Of a DNA stretch of 64,000 bases, positions 32,466 through 43,365 are shown piece by piece (the stretch's first letter is position 1; each line of letters begins with the position of its first letter). Under the pieces are notes generated by a model, which was not told the origin of the DNA, ran no database searches, and saw only the letters and a list, made by a program, of their open reading frames with translations. Origin of the DNA: Alloascoidea africana. Lineage: Eukaryota; Ascomycota; Alloascoideomycetes; Alloascoideales; Alloascoideaceae. The translations under genes were made by a program, and so were the position numbers. The stretch spans positions 186,001 through 250,000 of the forward strand of contig JAKTTT010000005.1 in the NCBI GenBank assembly GCA_030581615.1, given 5' to 3'.

Positions 32466-33356
32466 ATGATCCTGCCGAGGCTTTTTTGCGCAAGCATTTT
32501 TTGGGCTCTGTTCGCTTCTTTTGTCTGTGGTGATGCTTCGTTTTACGCGAACTCAGATGTTGTGAGTCTAAACCCTAGGAATTTCAAATCCGTTGTTAAA
32601 GACACAAACTACACAACGCTGGTCGAGTTTTATGCTCCATGGTGTGGTCATTGTAAACAGTTTCAGAGGTCAATGAAAAAACTTGCAAAGACAATGAAGA
32701 ACTACGTGCAAATAGCTGCAGTGGACTGCGATGAGGACGAGAACAAACCACTCTGTGGCAGATACCAGATACAGGGCTTCCCCACGTTAAAGGTATTCAG
32801 GCCCCCAAAAGTAGGCAAAGGAAATGGTGCAATTGAAGATTACAGGGGACAGAGAAGTGTTAAGGATGTTTCTGATTTTTTGATTCAACGAATTAAGAAC
32901 AATGTGCATAGATTCATGAGTTCGGAAAAATTGATGAATTGGCTTAGTCTTGATAATAATTCTGAATCTGAAGCCGACCCAGATGCAAAAGTCGTATTAT
33001 TTACAAAAAAGCAAAAGATTACCCCGTTATTCAAATCCCTAGCCATTGATTTCGGTACCATGAAATTTACCACAATTAGCGAGTCTGCGCTAACCGAGGA
33101 AATTAAGGAACAGCTTGGTGTTGAGTCTTTCCCATTTTTAATTCTTGTGCCCAAGGACTCTACTGAACCTGTCAAGTATACAGGTGAGATTAACAAGACT
33201 GCACTATCTGCATTTTTTTCTGAATACGCTGATGCCACTGATGGACCTCTGTACAGAGCTGCTCTTAAAGACAATAAAAAGAGTAAGAAGAAGGGCAAGA
33301 AAAGTCAAAAATCCCAGGCTTCTTCCAAAAAGGAACAAGCTCATGATGAGCTGTAG
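32466..33356 (+). CDS. MPD1: Protein disulfide isomerase Mpd1-like, ER lumen
   Basis: 296 residues with a signal peptide (MILPRLFCASIFWALFASFV, cut near VCGDA), one thioredoxin domain with active site WCGHC near residues 59-63 inside LVEFYAPWCGHCKQF, the cis-proline segment IQGFPTLKVF, a redox-inactive second thioredoxin-like region (VESFPFLILVP), a Lys-rich stretch and the ER retrieval signal HDEL at the very end. Size and layout fit S. cerevisiae Mpd1 (318 residues, HDEL), which oxidises and isomerises disulfides in secretory cargo. No neighbour is functionally linked except by the general secretory theme of the window. Confidence 0.93.
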   Translation: MILPRLFCASIFWALFASFVCGDASFYANSDVVSLNPRNFKSVVKDTNYTTLVEFYAPWCGHCKQFQRSMKKLAKTMKNYVQIAAVDCDEDENKPLCGRYQIQGFPTLKVFRPPKVGKGNGAIEDYRGQRSVKDVSDFLIQRIKNNVHRFMSSEKLMNWLSLDNNSESEADPDAKVVLFTKKQKITPLFKSLAIDFGTMKFTTISESALTEEIKEQLGVESFPFLILVPKDSTEPVKYTGEINKTALSAFFSEYADATDGPLYRAALKDNKKSKKKGKKSQKSQASSKKEQAHDEL

Positions 33357-36300
33357 CTGCATTTGCTTCGAGTCAATTCCTACACTTTTTAATTTGTTTA
33401 TCAAAAGTTTACATGGAAATTTTTTGAACCGAACGGTTGGACATTAGTTTTCAATTACAAATCATCTGATGCAAAAAACCAAGCATTGCAATTAAACGCT
33501 GTCGTGCTTAATTATGCTTAAAAAGTACACACATATATACGTTAAAAGAAGAAAAGCGTACTGTGCAACAACAGGATGTCAAGTAATTAACAAAAGTTAA
33601 AAAAAATGCTTTTCTTTCTCATGTTTCTCTTTCGTTCTATGTCGTATACTAGTCCCTGATTGCATGGAATCAAGATGCATGAACTCATCATGCCTTATCG
33701 AGTAGAGTGGGTGCGCTATCATTTTACATAGATAATGATCTTCATGATAAAGACAGAGTGATTTCATAAATGAAGGGAAAGAAAGGGGAAGACACCATCC
33801 CATTTTACAATATGAAGGAAAGTCGTCTTGAACAATTCTCGGTAGCCAGATTTGTAGTCGCCGATCTGTTCTGTGGGTACAAATAACCTTGTGTAACTTA
33901 GAAAGAAAGAAAGAAGGAAAAATTCCTAGAAACTGACCAAGTGATGCCAGGGAGTTTTCTCATGGTTCAAGCAATAACAAGCGGTAAACAGTGATCCACG
34001 ACTATGCAATAGAAGACTTTGGTCTGAATATTCGATCCACCATCATCTTCATAACATAGAAAAGAAAAATTCAATTTAATACTCTCTCTTCGGCATATCC
34101 CATAATAGCTGAGATCAATGATATGTGTGTGTTTAAATTGGGAGCATGATTTCTATGAAAAATTTTTGATGAATCGATCTTCTAGAACGATGACAGCTGC
34201 GTTCTGCCTAAAGGATACACCAATTGCAAATCATAGAGACGAGAAAAGTATAAGCAGCTCCAATTCTTCCTGAGTCATCGTGCTACCCCAACTTTCAAGT
34301 TCAAATTTAAATCTTAATGTCTCGGATGTCTGTTCATTGCCTCTTCTTTTCGGCTTCGGTGCGTTGTTGTTTCTTCTTTCAACCTTTCTTTTTTTTTTCT
34401 GACTGTGACGTGCTTCAATATATTGTTCTCTAGTAGTTTAGTTAGTAGTATAATGTGAAGATCCATTCCTTGTTATAGCTACATAAACTAAAGTCTCAAA
34501 AACTACTTTTCGAATTCATACTGAAGAGCCCATGTGAGAGCAAGTTTAGCTACTTTATTATTTTAAAATGCTATAGATGTGAAAATATAAATCTTTTTAA
34601 AAAATCAAAGAGTGAAAAAAGCTGAGGATAACAGGCTAAAAGCATATATACATTGTATATGAGGGTTCGGATCTGTTTGAATGGACTTGGTAGGGGGTTT
34701 ACAATCGAATCTGAGGATAGTACGGACTGATTGGCAATGGGAAGTGGGGAAAATGATCTTAGGAAAACAGAAAAAAGAAATGCTATATGAAAATAGAGAA
34801 GTAAAAATAGTTCATTCTCGATTCGCCTTCTCTATTCTCCGAAAATTATGGTGGTTGTGTGAGACTTTGCTGCATGTTCAGATGATAAACCTTCCTACCA
34901 AACCTTTGAACCTAGCTCGTTCTGGTACACATTTTCGCCGTCGTGTTGTACTTTGATTAGGCTATATCCATTGGCTCTTTGACATAATATGTATGAGTTT
35001 TTCCAGAGATGCTGGGGGAAAAGTTTGGGAAAATCCGAAAGATTGGCCAGCAGGGTCTGAAATAGCGTTTTCTACATCGTTTGGACTATTACGTGGTTTG
35101 ACCAGCTCCTTTTGACTCCCTTCTGTGCATAGTGCTTTTGTGTGCTGTTACAAACCAGGGAATTTATACAAAACCTGTTGAAGATGAAACTATCAATTGG
35201 ACTCCGATCACACTGTTTGTAAACCATGGCGTGAAATATAGGCATAAATCTGTGGAGGGGCATAAAGAAAAAGAGAGAGGAAGACAGGAAAAGCAACTGT
35301 AAAGACTAGAAAAAAGAAAGGAAAGGCTAAAAAAAGTTTTGAAAGACGATGTATGTAATAGGATCCTCAGAAATACAATTCCAGGAAAGTAAGCACTAGA
35401 CAAGGTCTAGGGTGTACATTTTGGTTTTGTGTCCCACGGTCTTTAGCGATCTGGCATCGAAATAGAAGCATAACTGAGAGAATGAGCATGACAAAGAGCT
35501 CAATAAATGACCAGAAAAAACTGAGAAAAACCAAATCCGTTTCATTTGGTTGTACAGAACAGACACAAAGCCTGGGAATAAGACTTGACAACAGAGTCAA
35601 AAGAATAGAACCCATATGTTAGCCGTTTGATCCATAATCTTCAGTGTTTTCTAAATCATTCCTTCAATGTTTTAGCAAGGTTTCTCTGCTCAGGTAGTGA
35701 CAAGTCTTGGAGTTTCTTTCATCTCTTGGTCTCCATGAATAAGGTTGTTTGTTTTTTAATGCGCTAGCCAATGTTTGATTGATCAAAATTCAAGTGAGCA
35801 ATCCAAGAATCCTACCCCTGAGTGAAAAGGAAGTTCCAGTTCTAGCTCTAGCTCTAGCTCTTGGTCAAACCCATGATGATGAACCAATTACACATAGAAT
35901 CCGTAGAAATGAGCTAGATGACAGATTCAAAACATAAAAGGAATCCGAAAATATTTTCTACAAATCATTCTTCAGATGCTCAAATTCCCCACAAAAAGTA
36001 GGAATAAGGAACTACAAAACAGAGACCATCCTAGGATTGGTTGTGAAACATGTTACATAGAAAGAGAAAATTTTTAGTTTTGCATTAGGTCCAATCTAGC
36101 ATTGTATGTATCTTGAAGAGGAAAAGAGGAGAAGCAGCGTTGTAAAGATTGCCATCCTTTTTTGAACATTTTTACGATTCTAATTCAAAGAAAAAAAATC
36201 TAATGATGGGTGATTCTCGCATCATCATCATCATCATCATCATTTTTTCTTCTGATTCTCCCCTCTCTTTATTATACAGGATGTCAAAACTTTTAAAAGT

Positions 36301-36773
36301 TATTTATTATTAAGAAGAATAATTACCAATGAGTAAACCATAATTAGATAATTCTTTTGTTGGTAGAAAACGATGGGATTTGTCTAACAATCATTCTGAA
36401 AACATCTTGTGCCAACAAATGATTAGGAAATGAAGCCACTCTTTTTAATCTCGTATCTTCTAAATGTCAACTTCATCCAATCCAAAAGATAGGAGAAAAA
36501 AAACGGACCATGGCCCCTCATAAAAAAAAATCCCTTATCAAAAAATCCGTTTAATAATCCTTATCTCCTATCAAAATGCCCGAGGGTGCATGGATGTAAG
36601 ACTCTGCCAGAGTGGTTCAACCGAAAAATATAGGTCCGGGTAACGCTTTTCAAATAGTTGGTTTAGTAACCAATCGTCAGTTTTCAGTAGTAGTGAACAA
36701 GAAAACAAATAGTCGAGAATTGAAGATTTGGATCAAGAAAAAAATTGCCAGAAATTAGTTTGAGACAAGAGAT
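33357..36773. other. 3.4-kb gene-free stretch between MPD1 and MRPL44
   Basis: The longest region here without a supported gene. No ORF has recognisable motifs; open frames at 35072-35615 on the minus strand are hydrophobic and probably chance. Short repeats are present: (CTAGCT)n at about 35842-35860 and (ATC)n at about 36221-36243. It is AT-rich throughout. No tRNA, spliceosomal RNA, RNase P/MRP or SRP RNA signature was recognised. Confidence 0.4.
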
Positions 36774-37202
36774 ATGATTACAAAATATTTTGCCAAAGTC
36801 AATGTCAAATTTAATCCCTTTGGGATTTGTGCCGGTCAGGCACGTTGGTTTCTGGTTTCGATTCCACCATCTATGAGGAAAGAGTGTTCGATAAATTACC
36901 AGATTTTAACGGAAAAGTCTACAGAGGAGCCGACCATTTCAGTGACCTATAGTAAGTATTTTTTTTGAAACGAGATTAAATGAGAGCACTGTGCTCCGGT
37001 GTGGCTTTCCCAAGATGCACTTTCCAAAACTTTTGAGGTATGAAATGAAAAGAAAATATAGGCTAACCATATTCTTTTGTAACGCCTAGAGGATGGACAT
37101 TCATTACAGGCTGATCCCCGACATTTGAACATTAATGAGATTTCTGAAATATTCGATAGACATTCACGGGCATTACAGATGAAGCAAATCATTGAGAGCT
37201 AG
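36774..37202 (+). CDS. MRPL44: Mitochondrial large-subunit ribosomal protein mL53 (Mrpl44), two exons
   Basis: A small gene revealed only by splicing. Exon 1 (36774-36951) starts MITKYFAKVNVKFNPFG, almost identical to the start of yeast Mrpl44 (MITKYFSKVIVKFNPFG). Donor GTAAGT, branch GCTAACC, acceptor CGCCTAG; exon 2 (37090-37202) continues TYKDGHSLQADPRHLNINEI and ends in QMKQIIES. The product is 96 residues, in line with the family (about 98). It has a thioredoxin-like fold and sits on the mitochondrial 54S subunit. RRP36 begins about 240 bp downstream on the same strand. Confidence 0.92.
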
Positions 37203-37438
37203 TTTAGTCGGGAAGTTTTGTTAATGCATCATAGTTGGTATTCCAGAAAATAAATTGTAAATATAGATATATAACTGGAAATGGAATTTAGGCATCTTTT
37301 ATGAACTTTTTTGATAATTTTGTTTTTTCAATGTTGGTCCGTCTTTGAAAAGGAGTGTTGCGGTGTTCCCCCAGCCCAGCACTTGGCTGAATTTTTTTTT
37401 CCACTACACACAAACTTGTTCACATCCTCCATCAAAAA

Positions 37439-38499
37439 ATGAAGAGCCGGAAACACAGTTCGAAACACAAACATGAAAGGGAAATAGATGACTCCTCTGA
37501 CCTTGAGGAACAAACGTCTAGCAAGAGTAGTAGTAGGAATATTGGAAGAGTCAATCCTTATGTAGCGTATGAAAATGATGAGGATATGGACTCTGACGAC
37601 TACCTTTCTTATGGCGAAGAAGCATCGGTTGAGGAGCCTATTGAAGAGGATGGGGGTTCAAGCGGAGGGGATCGGGAAGAAGATGACGAGGGTATGCTTG
37701 GTTAAGATGATAAAGTTTTGTTTTCATACTAACGCTTCCCAAAGAAATCACAACTTTGTCGTTTGAAGCTCTTTCAAAAGCTCAGAACCAATTAAGAAGA
37801 CAACAGAATACACAGCGTAAAGGTAAAAAACGAAACCAGAGAGACTCTTCAGACTCTGAACTCTCTTCCTCCGAAGATGAAAACGACCGACACAGAGGTC
37901 CCAAAGGCAGTCACACAAAGGGTAAACAAGACCTAAATCCAAAACGAAAATCAAAGCACGCACCAATAGAATCATCGAGCAAAGTGCCCGTTTCAAGGTT
38001 TTCATCATCTTTGAAATCTAATCGAAAATACACAAACCCATATGGAGATATACGGTTCGATCCGGTCTATGGCAGGGCTGACCAAGGGAAAGCACGTAGA
38101 GATTATGCATTCCTAGACGAGTACAGGAAAGACGAGCTGGGCAGGATGAAGACGACGTTACACGCTGACGAAAGTAACACGAAGAAAAAGGTCAAGCTTT
38201 CAGAGTACGATAAAGAGGAACTCGGGTCAAAGATAAAAAGTCTCGAGAGCAGGCTGAAAACTCTACAGGATCATGATTTCGAAAGAAAGGTCATCTCAGA
38301 GCATGCAAAGAAGGAGAAGGAGTTGGTTCAACAGGGCAAGGGCCGTTATTACTTGAAGGCAAGCGACAAGAGGAAATTGGTGTTGAAGGAAAAGTTCAAG
38401 ACAATGAAGAAGTCACAAGTCGACAAGGCAATTGCGAAAAAGAGAAAAAAGAGAGCTGCCAAAGAAATCAAACAGCTTCCTTTCGACAGAAGGGGTTGA
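37439..38499 (+). CDS. RRP36: rRNA biogenesis protein Rrp36, two exons
   Basis: Nucleolar 90S pre-ribosome factor needed for early 18S rRNA cleavages. Exon 1 (37439-37691) and exon 2 (37745-38499) are joined by a GTATGC donor, a perfect TACTAAC branch point and CCAAAG acceptor; 335 residues. The N-terminus is acidic (NDEDMDSDDYLSYGEE), then comes the conserved ITTLSFEALSKAQNQL, a basic linker, and the DUF947 core: RDIRFDP-type GDIRFDPVYGRAD, RRDYAFLDEYRKDEL, then KGRYYLKASDKRKLVLKEKF and a Lys/Arg-rich end finishing LPFDRRG. Yeast Rrp36 (300 residues) has the same order. Convergent with the beta-lactamase-like gene. Confidence 0.94.
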
Positions 38500-38684
38500 A
38501 GCATTTGCATATTGTACAGTATATCCAGGAGATAATAATGTATCTGTATCAATCTTTTTCTTCTCTTCATTATTTTAAAAATCGTCTTCACGTTTCTATC
38601 GAGCTATAGAACTAAAAAAAATCATATAATCTGAAGAATAACTTAAATTTGTCCTTGAATCTAATCTTGGACACAGGCAAAAGC

Positions 38685-39881
38685 TTAATCGTATAGGTCA
38701 TAGACGGCCTTTTCAAAATCAAGGCACTTTTCATAAGTCAAAGGGTCCATGACTGGGAAGATCTGGGTACCCCAAAAAGCCGCGATTCCCTTGACAGGAT
38801 CAACCATGTAATGGGTATTGCACATACCGGACCAGGTAAAACTGCCAGCAGACCTGCCTGTTCGCTCAAACTTGGTCTCGTTAATCAGGAAAGAAAGACC
38901 ATAAGTTTTCTTGGTTCCAGGAAGGAGCTCCTGTCTGACCGCAAAGATTGATTCAACAGGTGGGAAGTATCCATCCATTTCAAGGCCCTCTGGGAGATTG
39001 TTTTTGGTTGCAAGAGCAATAGTTTCCTCTTTTAGGATACGGGCACCATTGATACCAACACCTTTGTTGAGCCAGATTTGGAGGAACTTGGCGTAATCCT
39101 CGGCATTGCAGAAGATTCCCTGGCCTCCGAGATAGACTGCAGGGTTCAACACCAGAAAGTCGGGGAAGGTGTCGACACCACCATCGGGGAGTCTTCGGTG
39201 GAGTCTAGCCTGTCGTGCGTAGTAGGCCTCGTCTCTGACCATAGTACCAGATGTAATTTCAAGTGGCTCAAAGATGTTCTTCTTGATGTACTCATCGAGA
39301 GACAAACCACTGATAATCTCAACCACTCTTCCAGCCCAGTCGATGCTTGTTCCGTACTCCCATTGTGAAGCAGGCTCGGATGCCAATGGCAAAAGGAGTG
39401 ACTTTTCGTGACCTGGGAAATTGTTGTAATTGGGGTCTTTCTCGGCCAGTTGGAGCAGATGTTCATTGAAATGAAGATAGGTCAATCCAGAGGTATGGGT
39501 CAGAAGGTTTCTCAGGGTAGGATTGTGCTTTGGTGGATGAGTGATTGCATTTCCTTCTTCGTCAATGCCATCGATAACACCAACAGTCTTGAAAAAGTCG
39601 ACATAGTTCTTGAGAGGCTCATCCAGATCAACCAATCCTCTTTCCACCAGCTGGAGACAGGCTGTGGAGACGATGATTTTGGAAGCAGAGAGCAGAGTCA
39701 ATGGAGTCTCTGTGGTTAATGGATCCTTGGTATTTAATTCCTTGACACCGGCTTGACCTCTGTAGATGACACCATCTCTGTTGATGACAACTGTTACGAG
39801 ACCAGGAACTGGGTTTTCGCCAGTGACGGACTTTTCGACGATTTGATCCAAGACAGCTTTCTGTTCAGGTGTGAAAGTCAT
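38685..39881 (-). CDS. Serine beta-lactamase-like hydrolase (class C / esterase EstB type)
   Basis: 398 residues, single exon, no signal peptide. The Ser-x-x-Lys nucleophile motif is SASK within PLTLLSASKIIVSTACLQLV near residues 65-69; the tyrosine of the second motif is in WEYGTSIDWAG near residue 173; THTSGL, a family landmark, is at about 128. The C-terminal domain ends TWSGMCNTHYMVDPVKGIAA followed by FWGTQIFP, which fits the usual GM/HTG-like third box. Fungal members act as esterases, transesterases or amidases on small substrates; the natural substrate here cannot be told. A T-run precedes the start codon. Confidence 0.88.
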   Translation of the reverse strand: MTFTPEQKAVLDQIVEKSVTGENPVPGLVTVVINRDGVIYRGQAGVKELNTKDPLTTETPLTLLSASKIIVSTACLQLVERGLVDLDEPLKNYVDFFKTVGVIDGIDEEGNAITHPPKHNPTLRNLLTHTSGLTYLHFNEHLLQLAEKDPNYNNFPGHEKSLLLPLASEPASQWEYGTSIDWAGRVVEIISGLSLDEYIKKNIFEPLEITSGTMVRDEAYYARQARLHRRLPDGGVDTFPDFLVLNPAVYLGGQGIFCNAEDYAKFLQIWLNKGVGINGARILKEETIALATKNNLPEGLEMDGYFPPVESIFAVRQELLPGTKKTYGLSFLINETKFERTGRSAGSFTWSGMCNTHYMVDPVKGIAAFWGTQIFPVMDPLTYEKCLDFEKAVYDLYD

Positions 39882-42800
39882 TTTTTTTTTTTTGCTAGAT
39901 AAAGAAGAAGTGTACGTTGAATATGCTCCTAGAGACCAATTTCAAGTTTCTACTAGCTCAATTGAAAGGATAGAAACAAGTTGGAGGAGAACATTTGGAA
40001 GAATATATTAGGTATTTATAATTTTTATTCAACCAAGAAGAGGGGAGGGAGGGGGAAGGCATCTACAGTTCAATATGGACGGAATTAGAGTGTTCTAGCA
40101 GAAGTCTAGTTTCAAGTTTTAGATGCTCTTTCACTATTTCTCTGGCGGTACGGTACTAAAGGGAGTGCGGAAGCAAAGGGCCCGAGAAGCCGGATCTTTG
40201 CCAGGACAGGCAAGGCTAAAATTACTGCATATTATTTTTCTTGTCTTTTGGCTTGTCGCCGTGGAGGAGCCCACCCATCACCCTCTTTACTCTTCTTCAA
40301 TTAACTAAAAGGTGTACTCGGTGTCGCTAGGATTGTGTCTGGTACAAGAAGAGGAGAAGGATAGTTCATCTCTCCGCCTGAATCCGATTGTGTTTACGCT
40401 ACCAATCTATTTAGGACTTGAATTTCCAGTATCTACAATGAAGTAACACAGAATGCGAGATCAGATAAGGTGAAATCGGCGGGGGGAGGGCGGGAAGACT
40501 GTTTTCGCCCTTCAGTGGCAGAGAAATGAGGGGTTCGTTGTGAGTCGAGATGTGGGAATCGCGAGCGAGAAGGAGTTAGTGGGAGAGAAGAAGAAGCAGG
40601 CACCATCCCGCCCAGGATCAATATGAGTGAAACTTGTTTGGGTGCAGAAATACAAGACAGACGAGACCTGAACAGCGGGGTACCCATGAGGCAAGAGCCC
40701 CAATTCTCCAGAGTAGCAAACCCCAGGCTACAGACCATGTTCTGATAGGTAAGCATCTGGGGGAGAAATCAAGAGGGTTCGCCATGGCGAACTGTAACTT
40801 TACCCAGAACTCAGAACCCACCCGGCCTCACCAGCGCCAGTAAATGTGGGGGAGGCTGTTCCTCCAAACGGTCTGTGGACGAGATCCAGGATCTTCTGGG
40901 CGCATTTCGAGGCAAGGTCTCTTTCCAAGAGAAGCTGGGCTCACAGTGATTGGCGCTTTTCTTAGGTTTCCCCTCCTTCATCTCATCTCATAGGCAGTTT
41001 CATCCCGGAGAAAAAACCAGGTCTTGAGATATGCTCTCGGGTGGACAAATTAAGAATTGTAAATGAATAGATACATAGAAACGGGGGAAATGCCAAGCCC
41101 AGGTGCGCACGGATCGGAATCAAAGCACACATCCGTGGAAGCACACGTTTCCGAATGGGCAATACCAAGGTGATAAAAGTCAAGTGAAGGGTGAAAAGTG
41201 AAAATTGAATAAAACCGGAAAGTGGGAGTACCGAACGTGGGTGGGCGTTTTGTTTTTGTCTTGCTTGACCTCTTCCAGATATGTAAAGCATGGCAGTAAA
41301 CAAGCCTCTCGTATTTTGTACGAACTGCTGCTTTACTAATTATAGCCCTCTGTGTACCCCACAGGAGTTCAATCCAATGGCCATTCACTTCGGAGCAGGT
41401 GTATCCAAGGCCAGGACGATCAATCCATCAAGGTTTTTATTAATTCAAAACCAAAGGCTTCCTCTATGTTTCGCTTCTCCCTCCCAAAGCCCTGGTAGAA
41501 AATCTAGTTTTTTTTGTGAATATCTGTGACATGGGGTAGAAAATGCAGGGAAACCACTTTTTTCTGGAATTTAATGCTTTCAGGAACATAACTTTTGGCC
41601 ATCTGGAGTGCCCTGAGCAAAACGTGAGTAGTGGACAAGCTGTGAAAGGCATCACAAAGCAAACCTGAGTGTGATATTTAGTACTATATCTTAGCAATCA
41701 ACCGAAGACGTTTCCGTTTCAGTTCAACTCGTCTCTCAACGGTCTCTACTAATTGCCTTCCGGACGCATTGTCTTTTCTCCACTCCCGCCTTTCCAATTC
41801 TTTTAAATTTTTGTTTTTTCCGATCATATGCATCTTTAAACAATAAGAATAGTAAAATTACATCATTACTGATATTCTCGAAAACTTGATTAACTGGGTA
41901 TAAGCCATGCTTTCTCAAAACCGATCTCAATAATACACTTCATTAAGCTTTGGCGTTTGGTGCTTATCCTTCATCCCTACTGTTGTTCTCTCTTTATTTT
42001 CCGTTACCACTAAGCAAAGCTGGGATTAATCTTCTCTCCATCGCTTTAGTTCAAGTTCGTCAAACAGTAAATCAAAGAACAATCCAAATTGAAAAGTTAC
42101 CCAGCTTGTTAGATATGGACAAGTTTTGAAATTTGTTTCTTAATTTTTCCTTGTAATTACGTCTAATTGACATTTATTGCTTATCTGCCATGCACTAACT
42201 TAACTGCTGTGATCAAACAATCAATTTACATTCTCCCCTTCCCTTACTCTCTAATAGTTACTTGGAAGAGCAGAGAGATGGTCTTGCCGACCAATTGCGG
42301 ACTCTTAGGTTTGACAAAATCAACACGTTTTGCCATAGAGAGCTTAGCTTCCACGATGCTTGCTCTCTGAAGCGCCCAACAGCCGTGGGGTTTACCATGT
42401 GAAAGGGCAATTTGGGGCACTCTATCATTTACACTATGTTACAAAGGGATAAAGTCGTAGATACCCAAGAGCCGGCTCACCAATGGCCTTTACAGATCTA
42501 CTAATAACTCAATTGCATAAATATTTCTTCATGTCTTTCTACAAATGAGGACACCAATATGACTTTTTCCAATTCCATTGCAGTATTGAAAGAGATGTAG
42601 CTATTGATATGACTCCCAATCGGGCAAATTATGCGATGCGATCAATTTAGAAGTATGTTTGAATAGATCATCATAGCTGTCACCGTAACAAGCTGCTGCA
42701 AGACTAACAAAAATATAATTCAAAAGTAATAACTTGCCAAAAACATGGAAAAGCCATTATATTATTCACTGACTTGAAAGACCTCACCACAAGGATGTAC

Positions 42801-43365
42801 ACTTATAAGCTGTGCTTTAAAGAAATTTTTTCTTTTTTGTTATACGTGAATGTGCCTTTTACGGGTTTATACCAGCTTTAGGTCAGTGTTAACACTCTTA
42901 CAATCCGCTGAGATGTAGATAAGAGCTTGAGATTAGAAACGGTTACCCCGCCCATATATTCCAACTCCTACCACATCCGTACACCCGCATCGTTCGCTGG
43001 TAGAAACTCTGACGAGAATTGGGAAAGCCTAACACAAGCAGCCATTTAGACTAGTTCCTTCCCACTATTGCTTCCAGCGGGCAATATTCACGGTCTATGG
43101 CTATTGTTTCCGTCTCCTGGTCTCCTCGGATGCAAATTTAACCGCAGTTCGCGCGAGCCCGCGATCTTGCCCTGTATCTTCACGTGACCCGCCAGTGGGC
43201 CGCCGTTCGAAAAATCCAACCAGGATGGCGCCAAACGACAGATGGTAAGCATTTTCCTCCTTCTCTCCTTTTTCTGGTCTCTTCCATCCACAGAGCAAAG
43301 AGTGTTTACATTCACGTTCAACTTTTTATTTATTCACCACCTGTCCCAACTCTACCTCGCACTCA
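39882..43365. other. 3.5-kb gene-poor stretch upstream of DUG1
   Basis: No supported gene. The section 40450-40900 is locally GC-rich and has a purine-rich strand but no open frame with motifs. A 49-codon minus-strand frame at 41684-41833 (charged: KELERREWRKDNASGRQ) is the only protein-like piece and has no adjoining convincing exon. Short ATG frames near 43204 end in a splice-donor-like GTAAGC, perhaps an upstream ORF and leader intron of DUG1. Confidence 0.4.
43180..43187. promoter_or_regulatory. TCACGTGA bHLH site upstream of DUG1
   Basis: Perfect 8-bp palindrome about 180 bp before the DUG1 start codon. TCACGTG is the Cbf1 recognition sequence; Cbf1 controls sulfur-amino-acid genes in yeasts, fitting a gene of glutathione breakdown. 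Binding is inference from the motif. Confidence 0.5.

Noticed and set aside
35072-35615. Hydrophobic minus-strand open frames in the coding desert
   Set aside because: Leu/Phe/Ser-rich translations of A-rich DNA with no conserved pattern or good start context.
36601-36650. CCAGAGTGGTTCAAC segment resembling a class II tRNA D-arm
   Set aside because: No acceptor stem, anticodon arm or B box follows.
41684-41833. 49-codon basic ORF on the minus strand
   Set aside because: Protein-like composition, but a conflicting frame is equally open and no splice partner is convincing.
43204-43260. Extra N-terminal exon for DUG1 ending at GTAAGC
   Set aside because: Joining it to the nearest CACAG acceptor creates an immediate stop; more likely an upstream ORF with a leader intron.
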